From: Acholoe squamosa
Taxonomy: Eukaryota > Annelida > Polychaeta > Phyllodocida > Polynoidae
Direction of reading: 5' to 3'
Length of the DNA stretch: 64,000 bases
NCBI GenBank assembly: GCA_949317995.1
Contig: OX439038.1
Location: 68,334,659 to 68,398,658 of the forward strand
In this document: positions 17,755-28,522 of the stretch, one piece after another
Position numbering within the stretch: position 1 is the stretch's first letter
How the letters are laid out: each line of letters begins with the position of its first letter
Made by a program: the position numbers and the translations under genes
Notes under the pieces: model-generated
What the model saw: only the letters and a program-made list of their open reading frames with translations
The model's database searches: none
What the model was told of the DNA's origin: nothing

Positions 17755-18065
17755 ATTTCGAGATGAGTCCAGAAGAAGTAGCAGTCAAAGCAGACGTGAG
17801 CAATCTTTTGGTGAAAGGAAAAGTTAAACGTGAACTGGACGTGATAGACGGGCTTCAGAGCACGGCGGAAGTAATAGACAAGATTCTCATCATCATGGCC
17901 GAGTTAATGGACAAAGTGGTAGCCCTGGAGGAGAACGACATAGGAAGAAAGGCCTTGAAGGATTTAATGGAGAGAATGCGGGCCTTAGAGGACCGTAGTC
18001 AAAGTCCTACTCCAGCCAAGACCGGGTGCAGTTGGTACTGCAACAAGAATTCATTTTCCATATAA
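17751..18065 (+). CDS. Small last Polinton ORF, helical (104 aa)
   Basis: The ATG at 17751 overlaps the protease stop as ATGA, which decides the start. Mostly charged and helical: EEVAVKADVSNLLVKGKVKREL, shown here in short form, then IDKILIIMAELMDKVVALEE and KDLMERMRALED. This could be a short coiled coil. No family is recognised. It is the last gene before the right TIR. Confidence 0.6.
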   Translation: MNFEMSPEEVAVKADVSNLLVKGKVKRELDVIDGLQSTAEVIDKILIIMAELMDKVVALEENDIGRKALKDLMERMRALEDRSQSPTPAKTGCSWYCNKNSFSI

Positions 18066-18142
18066 TATCCATGTACTCTGCTTGCAAAGCATATCTGATT
18101 ATAATGATTCATACCTAGCATGTACTCTGATAGGAAGAAAAA

Positions 18143-18148
18143 AATAAA
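18143..18148 (+). terminator. Poly(A) signal at end of the Polinton right arm
   Basis: AATAAA lies about 80 bases after the last ORF and just inside the right TIR. It is the likely shared 3' end for the packed virion block. Confidence 0.55.
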
Positions 18149-18210
18149 AAGATTGAATTAAAAAAAACCGAGTTGTGTCTTTGTTGCATTTAATCTCATA
18201 TCAAAATAGT

Positions 18211-18601
18211 GAGTCATAAGTATTGCGTAAATTCATAGGAACATTGCATCAGAAAATGAGTCATGGTTATTGTGTAATTTGTTTCAAGGATTGCACAATA
18301 CACCCTCATACGTAGGTCATACGTTTTTGCAAGTAGGTTAGTAGGTCACTTCCGGTTTGTAAGTAGGTCAGCTCTAGGTATTGCACAATTCTTTTAATTT
18401 ATGCAACTAGGTCAGGTCACTAGGTCAAATGGAATCCAGCTCTCTGATTGGTCGAAAAAACTAGGTCATGACCTTATGACGTCACTTCCTGTCAAATCCA
18501 GCCCTCTGATTGGCTGAAACTAGGTCACTTCCGGTCTACCAGTAGGTCATGACCTAGTTAGTAGCTAATCCATTGCGCTCAGTTTGCATGTATATACTAC
18601 T
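18211..18601 (-). repeat. Polinton right terminal inverted repeat
   Basis: Reverse complement of 254-631, ending ATATACTACT. It carries the same CCAAT, ETS, CRE and AGGTCA-type motifs. It diverges mainly inside about 18300, where the right arm has an extra stretch. Confidence 0.93.
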
Positions 18602-18607
18602 CCCATG
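18602..18607. repeat. Polinton target-site duplication (right)
   Basis: CCCATG, identical to 248-253. Confidence 0.92.
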
Positions 18608-19140
18608 GGTGGGTCCTGGGGCTGCTGCTATTTGTAATTTATATAAATTGTGTAACAAGTGTTATTGAGAAATGCAAATTTTGTCTCTATGCCGATGATG
18701 TTATGTCTTGGGTAATGATGTAAACTCAGTAATAGCTGATTTACAGCACGACTTATTTCCTTGGTGCTGCTTATATGAACTAACAGTGAATACTGATAGA
18801 ACCAAACTGTTATGGATTGCCCCTAATCTGCTATATAACAGATTGGCTCTGGCCCAGCAAACGGTCAATATAGGAGGTCCAAACTAGAAGTTGTAGACAG
18901 TTTTAACTATCTTGGTGTCATTGTGGATAAGGAATCGAAATTTTCTAAACACATGGACAGAGTTAAGGCTAGTTTCAAACTATAATGTACCAGTCAAGGC
19001 AACTGAGACGGTATTTAGATGGTAATTTATGCCTTAGCTAGCTTCATACATGAGTGTGGATCAAGTACGATGGTGAAAAAACTCCAAACCATGCAAAATC
19101 ATTGACTATGACTCTGTTATGAAGTAAATCATTACCCCAG
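18608..19140 (+). mobile_element. LINE reverse transcriptase fragment, right half
   Basis: Continues the interrupted RT: a WVLGLLLFVIYIN-like block just after the insertion, then KCKFCLYADDVM near 18660-18700 (the YADD catalytic pair), NTDRTKLLW near 18790-18815, and a FNYLGVIVDKESKFSKHMDRV block at about 18900-18965. Stops and frame changes are scattered through it, so this LINE was already decayed. The end near 19140 is approximate. Confidence 0.8.
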
Positions 19141-19786
19141 ACACATCATAACCACCTTGCTTTTTCGGATGCCACACACATTGCCCATATGTTCCTATTG
19201 GAGTTTACCAATCAGATCTAGATAAATTGCAAAAACCTTCAGGCATAAATTGCATTGTTGGACTTCACCATTATGGCAGTGGACTTGCCACCTTCAATTG
19301 TTTTTTTTTCTGACTAGCTGTGATCATTAGGTGACACATTCTAATCAATGATCTACATCCCTGACCTTCACTATACTGTTTATCAAATCAATCAAATATG
19401 TTTTGGTCATTCTATTTTGGATGCAGAAATCAATGTATAAAGTGTGAACTTCAAAACATACAAGGTACCCCTATAATTTTAGGAAGATTACCTAATTAGT
19501 TTTCTGGCTCACCTTTTTCTACTGTCTTTGAAAGCATAGATCTATTGCTAGAACATAGAAGTGCATGTGAATAGCAACAACATCCCTTTTATTTTCCCTG
19601 ACAAACTCTTCTTAGCTGGCTTAGGCCTGTTTTCCACCACCCAATATGGCCCCTCTATTGGCCACTACCCCCATAGTAGTTGGTACTGTTGTCCGACAGA
19701 GAGCCATGCCCCACCATTGAGTCCTATGGCACCAAGTCACCAAGGTAATGCATTGAATGAAAAACGCTGGTGCACACTATGTGCTC
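19141..19786. other. Unannotated spacer
   Basis: AT-rich sequence without a credible ORF or family. It may contain more degraded LINE 3' sequence. Confidence 0.5.
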
Positions 19787-20030
19787 ACCTATGTGTACAT
19801 CCTGTTTTTGTTTCCCATTATGGCAGACACATTCTTCTATGTATACATTGATCTTTCTTCTTGACGCAATTAGTATGGACAGCTTTACAACACCAACGCT
19901 TATATCACTCGTTAATATTGTACCATACAATAGGTCTGTCATAGAGCATGAGTGTTCTCTTGATAGATTGATATATGATTGTCTCTATCTAATAAATACG
20001 TCTGTACATATTTTATTTATTGCTCAATTT

Positions 20031-20698
20031 TAGGTAATTCGGGGCTATTTTGGCCGGTGGCCCCTTACAAATATTGGTCACATGATTTCCTTTATAAGTG
20101 TAGTTAGAAAATCATTTTACATTGGAATAACTACCAAAATCAAATTCTCCAGCTAATTTCACATAAAAAATGAGATGGTTGGTGAAGATTTGTGAATGAA
20201 AAAGTGAAATACGAGGTGACCAAAATGTCATGACCTTAAATATGGTTCAACTTTGTGGTAGGAATTGCCAAATATATCTGCTATTGGTGAATTCTGTGCA
20301 TATCTCACCTCAAAAAGATGCCGATGGAATAAAGTATGGCATAGCCTCTGGAAAGCTCAAAATCACTTTTAAATGATCTTAAGCATGCTTGAGTATCCCT
20401 ATAATGTCATTTTTCTAACCAATAGGCCATGATAAAAAAAATTTGCACATGGCGTATTGTCAAATATGGCTACCCAGGCGGCAAAAATAGCCCCTATGTA
20501 GGGGGCTATTTTGGCCAGGCCTTTTTTCACGAAAAATTAGCACAATTTGAAAGATTTTAAATACAATTTCATTCACAGTGCAAGCATTTAGATTAGTTCT
20601 TATAGTAAAATCACAATATATTGCAAACAGTGATAAATTGGAGCAAATATCCAAAGAAAAACCACAAAAACTGGCCAAAATAGCCCCGATTTACGGTA
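20031..20698. mobile_element. Small TIR element, possibly two head-to-tail copies
   Basis: Left end GGTAATTCGGGGCTATTTTGG and right end CCAAAATAGCCCCGATTTACGG (here given approximately) are inverted matches. The same motif recurs in the middle as a back-to-back pair (AATAGCCCCTATGTAGGGGG, then CTATTTTGGCC, at about 20486-20520). The region may therefore be two adjacent elements (about 470 and 190 bp). It has no ORF, so it is MITE-like. Confidence 0.65.
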
Positions 20699-20742
20699 TG
20701 ATTATATTCCACTTTGCTAAGAAAGATACATCATTTGTTTCA

Positions 20743-20884
20743 CTGGCTTATTTGGAGGGCAGAGTTGGATTCATTTTGCATGATTGTAATGAAGATATTA
20801 TACAGACAGTAAATATGTGATAACGGTGGTATTTGCGCATTGGCATGGGTGCATGAATCCAACTCTGCCCTCCAAATAAGCCAG
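20743..20884. repeat. Perfect 31-bp inverted repeat
   Basis: The block 20743-20773 (starting CTGGCTTATTTGGAGGGCAG) is exactly reverse-complementary to 20854-20884, with 80 bases between. The homologous right copy near 27357-27395 keeps only a diverged second arm. Confidence 0.85.
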
Positions 20885-22982
20885 TCTTAAAGACCTGGCA
20901 ACTGGCTTCGAGAATGACATCATTAGTGTCATTTGCAGTCTAGCATTCAACTAATTGAAATATTCATCTACTCCTTCATTGTCTTGAAATACCTTCATCT
21001 TCTCCCATCCAGCCACCCATATTGAGGATCAAGCAGTTCTGAAATCCCTACTTATTGCAGATGGGTACCTGTGGAATCACCAGTTTTGTAATGTCACCCT
21101 TTCAGGCCCACTTACCTTCGTATCTCATCAGATATTGGGCTATTTCTGGCTGCATCCTTGATTGAATTGGCACTGAATTAATTGTCATCCCCAACCATCT
21201 CTGAACTTACTGGCTAACATCAGTTTAAGATCTAGTCCTGGCCTGGCACAGTAATCTTCAATGAGAGGGGCCGGAAAATGATTATTTTGTATCTAGAGAC
21301 AATTATATAAATGGCAGCATATCAACTCTGATGGTTTGCAAAACACCATATGATAAAAACACTATGAGCTATTTATATACAAAAGAATTATTAGTACTTC
21401 CACCAGCAACTAGGCTTACCAGACACCTGGCTATTGTTAATCCAATATCTAATGGCTCATAATAATCAACATTTGAATTAACATTTTCCAATCTTAAAAT
21501 AATCCTAACTATGCATGGGGTATCTATTGTCCATTTGTCACCATTTCTTTATAAATTTGTGATCTGATTAGATTTGTTTTGCTATGGGCAACACTTGCTT
21601 GGTAATAAGTGCAATTCATTTATGAATAGGATTAGAAACTATGGCAGTATTTAGGATGAACATTGGTGAGACTCATTTGCCCCTTCCTCGAACCAACTAC
21701 CCCCATTCCCCACCCTTCAGCGTTTCTCGTTGTATGAAGCAAATTCATATGTTTAACATGCTACTGTATTGATGATTAATTATCTGTGATATGTAATGTA
21801 GACCTAACGTTACACTAAGACATATGTGTCAAGTTTGTGTTATAACATCATACACTAATAACCTCTGTATACTTAACATCTCACACTAAGTGCAATAAGA
21901 TAAGCACAACTGTAGTAACAGCTGCAGCCACCTTGCTGGATTGACATATATAATAAAAGGACAATCTTATGTATATACATGTGATACAAAATATTGTAAA
22001 TATGTTACCTCCTTTAAACAACATAAAGAAACATGTTTGCTAATTTCTGCCATCTCCTGAAATTGATGAAGCTAAAACAACCTGTTTATACTTGGGAAGT
22101 TTTTAACCAGTTACCTTTAAACTTTACCCCTCCAGCTTTTCTTGTAGTACGTACAATATAATGACAAACGGAACAGATGTATAGAGCAATTTACTGCAAT
22201 AAAAGAAAGATTCTTACCCAAAAAAGAAGTTCTATGTAAATGAGAACACTTTATACATATACTAGGAACATTGCTATGAACCCATCACATAGGTTATCAG
22301 CTGAGATACGGATCAAAATTGAAATGATGATAGGGCCTATACACAATACTTTCATCTAGATTTTAGAAAATAGAGAAAGTAGCATTGGTAATGGATGAGT
22401 GAGATCCCAACACAACATCAACTGCCAAATGTCAATTCCAAGTAAATGCCAGCAATTGTCACAGTATCTCCTATTCAAAGAAACATTCAAAGAAATTAAA
22501 AGATGCCTATACCGATTCACCACATCATATCACTTACAATCCTAGTGCTCAAGGTCCAAGTCCTTATATAGTAAATATCCCCATTACAAAGTCTTCCCTG
22601 CTTCTGACTAAATTTACCTGTCCTAAAGTGATACACCCTTTACTCTGCACCATAACTGGTGGCTTACTGGGAACATCCATACTCCAACTTCCCAGGTGTA
22701 GTGATGGAGAGAGCAGGACCTGGCAGAATATAGAATACAAATACAAGATAGAGAGATAGAGAATGATAAGTATTTAGAGGCATACTGAGCTTGACTCAAT
22801 TGTATGCTATTCACCATGATCCCTACATCTGGTAGGAGAAGAAATATCTGTACAGTCTTATTGTTAGCTGTACTGGAAAAAGGGACCTTAGACCCTGTGC
22901 AATATACCAGTGTCTGTTATCCATGGATATCAGGCACACCTTACATGTCATATGTCACATGTTAAAACCTACGAGAATTCTA

Positions 22983-23056
22983 TTGCCAAGAGCAGGGATC
23001 GAACCCATACCCTCCTGATCAGAAGACCAGCTCTCTATGCATTGCGCCACAGGGAC
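22983..23056 (-). repeat. tRNA-Arg(TCT)-like relic or tRNA-derived SINE head
   Basis: On the minus strand it reads GTCCCTGTGGCGCAATGCAT, with an A box (TGGCGCAATGC), a TCT-type anticodon region (CTTCTGA) and a B box (GGGTTCGATCC). The acceptor 3' side does not pair with the 5' side and the T stem is weak. It is therefore a relic or SINE promoter, not a working tRNA. Confidence 0.5.
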
Positions 23057-23311
23057 TGACGAGAAAAAGTGTGTGTTTGCCTGTATATATACAATGCCAT
23101 AGGTTTTACCTGGTTAGCGGAGGTCACTTACTTATAACTAGTGTACATTCAACGTGTGAAAATGTCCTGCAGTCTGGGTTGTGACCCCCCCCCTCCCTAC
23201 CTCTCTGTCTGCTATGGTAGGCGCTGACAGCTTGCAGTACTGTGCGCGACTGGCCTGGTTAAGTGTCAAGGTGCGGGATGCCTTCACACTACCACCAAGC
23301 TCTGTGGCCAC

Positions 23312-23400
23312 ATGGTTAGGATGTAGTGCCATTGGTTTGGTGCAGGCTGTCACACACACTATGGCTGGCTTCGAGTCCCATTGGAAGCTGAACGATATTC
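23312..23400 (+). repeat. Pol III A/B-box pair, SINE-like
   Basis: TGGTTAGGATG at 23313 and GGCTTCGAGTCCC at 23367 resemble A and B boxes about 54 bases apart. The B-box part (ACACACTATGGCTGGCTTCG) recurs at about 25547-25572. Confidence 0.4.
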
Positions 23401-23477
23401 ATATTTTATTGATCATTTGTTGATAAATTATTGATAAATCGTGTAATAAAGCAAGTAAGGTATAAGTAGTATAGTTT

Positions 23478-23952
23478 TTATGCCATGGCTAATATCGACG
23501 ACACTATAGATTAGAACTACTTATGCTGTATTCAATATGGGGGGCAGAATACGATCCTCGCATATTCAGCGGCTCCATTTTGAAATTTATGTACAGAGCT
23601 AGCCGTTGGTGCCAAATGCTTTTAGTTTCCGTTAAAATGTTATGCACTTTAGTTTTTCTATTTCAAATATGGTGGTTATTCTTAGATATAGATTAAACAA
23701 TTCATAACATGATATTATTTGGCTATTTCAGTCATTTATTTTTGGTACAATACTTCTAATAACCATATACCAAATTCGAAACTAAAAGTGCTTGGCACCA
23801 GCAGCTAGCTCCGTATCACATGACCTACTTCATCGAGCAAGCTGTCATGGCAGATCAAAACAAACTGAGACGAATCTATGCCTTCAAAAGCAGTAAATAT
23901 TGTTTAAATCCTTTATTTAAAAGCAATTTAAACCCGTAGGCCATGGCATAAA
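23478..23952. mobile_element. MITE with TTTATGCCATGGC ends, holding a nested element
   Basis: Ends TTTATGCCATGGCTAAT and GCCATGGCATAAA are inverted. A second, inverted copy lies at 40025-40303 with matching interior (CGACACTATAGATT; GCAGATCAAAAC). The excess length of this copy is explained by the nested element at 23592-23814. Confidence 0.75.
23592..23814. mobile_element. Nested MITE with ~37-bp TIRs
   Basis: GAGCTAGCCGTTGGTGCC...CTTTTAGTTT on the left mirrors AAACTAAAAG..GGCACCAGCAGCTAGCTC on the right. Flanking TA on both sides suggests a TA target, as in Tc1/mariner-type MITEs. Confidence 0.65.
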
Positions 23953-24103
23953 TGCAAATGTCAACTCACAGTGACCTATAAGGCCTCGTTGAATATGAGA
24001 CAGCTACACCTTGGGGAATACAATGCAAAAATTTTCACTGATCGTTGACATTTGCTTATGTATCGGAATGGGACTATAGTTAAGTACTGTTTATTACTCA
24101 CTC

Positions 24104-24400
24104 GACCTGCAGCCAATGAGAGGCCTCCCTTTGGGCGGGAAATTCAAATCAGCCAATGAGAGGCCTCCCTTTAGGCAGGAAATTCAAATAGGGGTCATGT
24201 GACCTGTGACGTTACGTGACCCGACCTGCAGCCAATGTGAGTCTCCCTTTTGGCGGGAATTTCAAATGTGGGGTCACGTGACCTAGACCCCCGTGGTGTG
24301 GCAGCGCCAAAATGGACTAATCAGAGCCCTTCCTTTTGGCATGAAATTCAAAAATGGTCACATGACCCGTGGAAAATTTGAAATTTGGTCATGTGACCTC
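24104..24400. promoter_or_regulatory. CCAAT / E2F-like / E-box repeat cluster
   Basis: Three to four tandem units, each with AGCCAATGAG (24110, 24151, 24229) followed by a GGCGGGAAATTCAAA-type block. The third has TTTTGGCGGGAA (24248-24259), an E2F consensus. GTCACGTGACC (around 24272-24282) and several GTCATGTGACC sites alternate with them. This could be promoter-like DNA or a repeat that mimics it. No ORF follows directly. Confidence 0.45.
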
Positions 24401-24478
24401 ATTAGCATAAAGAGGCGTGGTTTATTATGTAGATGAGAGTGTGACTTATAGTGAGATATTTTTTCATAGATAAAAAAA

Positions 24479-24526
24479 GGCAAGGTGAAAGCTTGCCTGA
24501 CCCGCCCCTTGAAACAGGGGCGGGTC
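24479..24526. repeat. Two adjacent perfect hairpins
   Basis: GGCAAG-loop-CTTGCC (24479-24497), then GACCCGCCCC-loop-GGGGCGGGTC (24499-24526). They sit just beyond the CCAAT cluster and are followed by an A-rich run. Confidence 0.8.
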
Positions 24527-24539
24527 TATTGGGAAAAAA

Positions 24540-25262
24540 AATTAAAAAAGCTTACATAATAAGTTAAGGAATACAACAGAAACCACATTACACATTTTCA
24601 CTTTTTTTCTTCTTATAAATGTCATATTTTAATGTACACATTTCACTTATTTGTTATTTTCATACGCCCACTCGTTTTGATATCATATGATACAACCAAT
24701 ACGGTGCCTGATATCTATACATTACTTACATAATATTGTTAGAGGGTTGCTATTCCTAGGGTTACATACTGTATATCCCTGAAAGGTTTTAAGATGGGGA
24801 AAGGGTTAACACCTTAACACTGATTTTGTGTATTTTACAAAAACTACATAAAAACTGGTCTAGAAAGGTTCCAGGTCTAGTTTTGGAATAATTCGTATAG
24901 CAGCATTCCACCTTGGCAGTCATGGCATTTGAAGCATACAGGCCTTGAATAAATTGATCAAATTGACTGACCTTTGCAGACAAAGTTTATAGGTAAATGG
25001 CAGGTTGTGATTGTCAACCTGACGCATCAGCTATGTGTCTATACCACATATAGTATAAACACTTATACACGCTGCTTCCCTTGGTCTCTTGGCTGACCCT
25101 CCCTGTCCCTTAGGGCCTCAGATCCATCAGCCACCACAAAGTCATATCTATAGTTATACCACGATTTCTGGGTTACACAGTGCTTTTTGGTGGCTATTCC
25201 CATCCACATATCTGTCGCTATTGCACACCCTGTAGGCTGTAACATCAATTTTGTAAGGCGTG
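24540..25262. other. Unannotated spacer
   Basis: AT-rich. I see no gene, TIR element or repeat family here. Confidence 0.5.
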
Positions 25263-25280
25263 CGGTTATCCATGGATAAC

Positions 25281-25540
25281 CCGAGGAAGTGTTTTATACA
25301 TAAACATAACAGCGAGACGCATCTTTTTTTCGCCGTGTGCGCTGTCGCTGTCCGCTGCCGGACGAGGAGGTGTATTATACACAAACATAACAGCGAGACA
25401 CATCTTTTTTTTCGCCGTGTGCGCTGTCGCTGTCCACTGCCGGGTGAGGAGGTGTATTATACACAACCATAACCGCGAGAAGCATCTTTTTTCGCCGTGT
25501 GCGCTGTCGCTGTCCGCTGCCGGGCGAGGAGGTGTATGTA
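25281..25540. repeat. ~81-bp GC-richer minisatellite, three units
   Basis: CGCCGTGTGCGCTGTCGCTG recurs at 25331, 25413 and 25493 (spacings 82 and 80). Units begin near CGAGGAGGTGTATTATACAC. Reading frames stay open on both strands because the unit lacks stops, not because it codes. Confidence 0.85.
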
Positions 25541-25599
25541 CCTGTACACACACTATGGCTGGCTTCGAGTCCTGGGGATGGGGAATAATTTTTGTTTTC

Positions 25600-26474
25600 A
25601 ACTTGAATTTATTGGTATTCTATTGATTATTTATTGGTTTCATGGTACGGCCTCGTGTCATTATCCTTCACTAACACACACTTGTCATGAATTATCCATT
25701 GGTTACTTGTTCAGTCTAGTGATGTATTTGGAGGCAACAAATTAGTAGAAGGTGAAGGTTGAGCCTTGGGCTTTGGGCATGCCCAAGGAAATGACTGCAA
25801 TGCGCTTATAGGGAGATCAGGACAGGAGCAGGCTTTTAGGGTGTAGTTATATTTTCATCTCCCTTTGATTTGACTCCCTGCTGACATTTTGGCGTATTAT
25901 GCTCAAGCCAGGATAGCATAAAGGCTCGCCCAATTCTATCTCATGAAGCTATGGTAAGTCTTATTATATAAGGACAGTGCTCATTTTCAGAAATGTTACC
26001 GTGGATGATGAGATGAATATACTGCTTAAAATATATAGCCGTGAATTTGAGATGTTCCTTGGCACACTTCTAGGGTTCTATGGATTATGCTATCAGGTTC
26101 TCAGCAATCTGCATTGCCTGACATTTCTTTCATGAGGTATTAGATTTCTTATCGCTCTCCTCTAATCACATTTACCCAAAGATCCAGACTGTCACCACGT
26201 GACATTTTACATTGAGAATAATTGTTAATAGTGTTAATTATTAAAAGACGAGCTGATAAATGAAATGTGTATGATATGTAGTCCACTTACCTAGAGTTTG
26301 CTTTAACCAATAGAGTATAGACAGGCAATGCTCTGACTAGAATAAGAGTGAGTGCACTAAAGGTATACTGGGTGTGTAACTGGGTCGTTTCAGAGATATA
26401 AAAGCCTATATCATGACAAGGTAGTGTTGAACATCAATGGCCATGGATGTTAATGTGTCTGGGGAGACTAATGT
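25600..26474. other. Unannotated spacer
   Basis: No credible ORF or repeat family is seen. Confidence 0.5.
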
Positions 26475-27905
26475 TCATCTATGTGTACATCCTGTTTTGT
26501 CTCCTATCAAGGCATACACCTACTATGGCCATCTTTAAGAGTTCACAGTTGTAAATAGACCACATATGATAATTGTGTATTTGACATACTCAATACAAAA
26601 CATGTGTGCTTTCTTGCATATTATACCGACGTTAACTCACATGGTAATATTGTACCATACAGTAGGTCTGTCGTAAAGCAGCAGTCACTTTTTCTATTCT
26701 TTTTCATAGATTGATATAGAAAACGCCTCTATCCTTTTAGCTTATCTTTCTATGCAGATTTTAATGTTTGCAACAGTGTTGACAACTTAATTACAAATAT
26801 GGGACATTTTGGAAGACCACCCATTGATTAACGCACCAAATGTTTTCAAATACAAATACAATTGATTAGGAAGGTGTAACAAGAAGGTCATTCTAAGAAT
26901 AAGGTTTGGTTTCATCCAGCCATTGTGCCTTCTCAAAACATCTTCAGAAAAGTGGGATATATGCGTGAGAGAATATAGTGAGAAGATAACATATACAATT
27001 ATCTGGAACATGTTATCCTGGAAACATAACTAGTATCTCTAGAAAATTGGTCTGCATAGTTCCTTTTTTGACGGAAATAATTTCCCAATGGCCAGACAGT
27101 ACATACACCATTGGCTTAAAGTAGCTGCTAGTATATTAGATGTTCAAGGCTTAATTGCTCTAGTCATGCTATAATGCTATAATGCAAATGAGTGTAAATC
27201 ATGTCTGCACTACTGTCCATCCATTGTTAACGTAGCTTTGCACATTCCCTATATGAGATAAATGTATTGAGATGATTCAGGTCCTTCATAGATAAAGGCT
27301 TGACGATATTATACAGACAGTAAATACGTGATAATGGTGGCATTTGCACACAGACACGAGAGAATGAATCCAACTGTGCAATTCAATTAAGCCAGTCTTA
27401 AAAGCCCTGGCAACTGGCTCAGGAAATGACATCATTAGTGTCATTCAGTGTCTAGCATTCAACTATTCGAAATATTAATCTCATCTCCTCCTTTATTGTC
27501 TTGAAATGCCTCCATCTCCTCCAATTCACCCACCCGTTGCTGAGGATCAAGCACAAATACTAACTAGTTGAAAACTGATACCTGTGGAATTGACAGTCTA
27601 GTAATGTTGTCATCCTATCCGGACCACTCTGGTTCCTATCTCATCAGATAGCTGGCTATTTTGGGCTTTATCCATGATTGAATTGGCACTAAATTAATGC
27701 TTATCAGTGTGTTTATCCAGAGGGGGGCACTCCCTACACATCCTATAGTAGTCAGGTGCATACACAAAGTACGTAGATGTCAGTTGTCTGTTTGCTTCCG
27801 ATTTTTTGAAGAAAAAATAACAAATAACATAATATTTCAACTTGACTTACACAGTGCTGACACTCACTACCAGATGGTACCATGGTCACATGCAGCGACA
27901 GGAAT

Positions 27906-28209
27906 CAGGAGGGTGTTGCTCCTATAGTAAAAGGAAGAGCTGACTAAAATGCCCTCATTTCCAATCCTTTCTTTTCATGTAGCTATAACTTGTCCCTTTT
28001 GTTGCTCACAAGTGGTCATTCAAGTATGGTGCTAAAAAGGGGGATTTGAGTAGGTACCTAGTTGGGAGAAGTCAGTCAGTATAATATACTAGGCCTATAG
28101 GGTGTGTGACATGAGTAGGTAGCTGGTAGTGAAGCAGAACGTGACTTCTTTTGAAAAGAGGGTAGGTCTACTGACAGCTCTTTTTACCATAGGAGCAACA
28201 CACTCCAGG
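27906..28209 (+). mobile_element. GGAGGGTGTTGCTCC MITE, copy 1
   Basis: Terminal GGAGGGTGTTGCTCCTAT and its inverse AGGAGCAACACACTCC. The interior starts TAGTAAAAGGAAGAGCTG. It is shorter than the usual ~365 bp. Confidence 0.8.
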
Positions 28210-28213
28210 TTAC

Positions 28214-28522
28214 CAGGAGGGTGTTGCTCCTATAGTAAAAGGAAGAGCTGGCTAAAAATTCCCTTGTTTCCAAGTATGGTGCTAAAATGCTGCCTTTGAG
28301 TAGCTACCTAGTTGGGAAAAGTCAGTCAGTATAATATATTATAGAGCGTGTGACATGAGTAGGTACCTGATAGTGCATCTCTCTCTGTTCCAAACAAGGC
28401 AGGCAACTTCTGAGACTGATGTGGTGAGTGCAAAGTACTTTAGTGAAGCAATGCATGACTTGTTTAGAAAAGAGGGCACATACTCACAGATTTTTTTTAC
28501 AATAGGAGCAACACCCTCCAGG
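28214..28522 (+). mobile_element. GGAGGGTGTTGCTCC MITE, copy 2
   Basis: Same ends and orientation as copy 1, four bases after it. It lacks part of the interior (the AACTTGTCCCTTTTGTTGCT block). Confidence 0.8.

Larger units (their letters stand above)
254..18601. mobile_element. Polinton/Maverick (adintovirus-like) element, 18.3 kb
   Basis: Self-synthesising DNA transposon with virus-like gene content, inserted in a LINE. It is bounded by long TIRs (254-631 and 18211-18601) and a 6-bp TSD. It carries the full diagnostic set: protein-primed PolB, retrovirus-like integrase, FtsK/HerA-type packaging ATPase, adenain-like cysteine protease, double-jelly-roll major capsid and a penton-like minor capsid. 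Genes diverge from about 8.07-8.47 kb, with three ORFs leftward and twelve rightward. The TIR arms differ at only a few sites in their outer 300 bases and nearly all ORFs are open, so the copy looks recent. There is about one apparent break overall, in the polymerase gene. Whether it still moves cannot be judged from sequence. Confidence 0.96.
19787..22795. repeat. Segmental duplication, left copy
   Basis: Shares a chain of colinear matches with 26475-30350: CTATGTGTACATCCTGTTTT, AATATTGTACCATACA, ATTATACAGACAGTAAATA, GACATCATTAGTGTCATT, CTGGCTAACATCA and GGCAGAATATAGAATA, in the same order and orientation. Divergence is considerable. The left copy alone carries the element at 20031-20698. 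There is no coding sequence. Confidence 0.8.
22796..23477. other. Spacer with two tRNA-like SINE-type heads
   Basis: No ORF is credible. It holds the tRNA-Arg-like relic (minus strand) and a plus-strand A/B-box pair, listed separately. Confidence 0.5.

Noticed and set aside
25266-25601. 111-codon frame over the minisatellite
   Set aside because: Frame continuity follows from an ~81-bp unit (a multiple of three) lacking stops.
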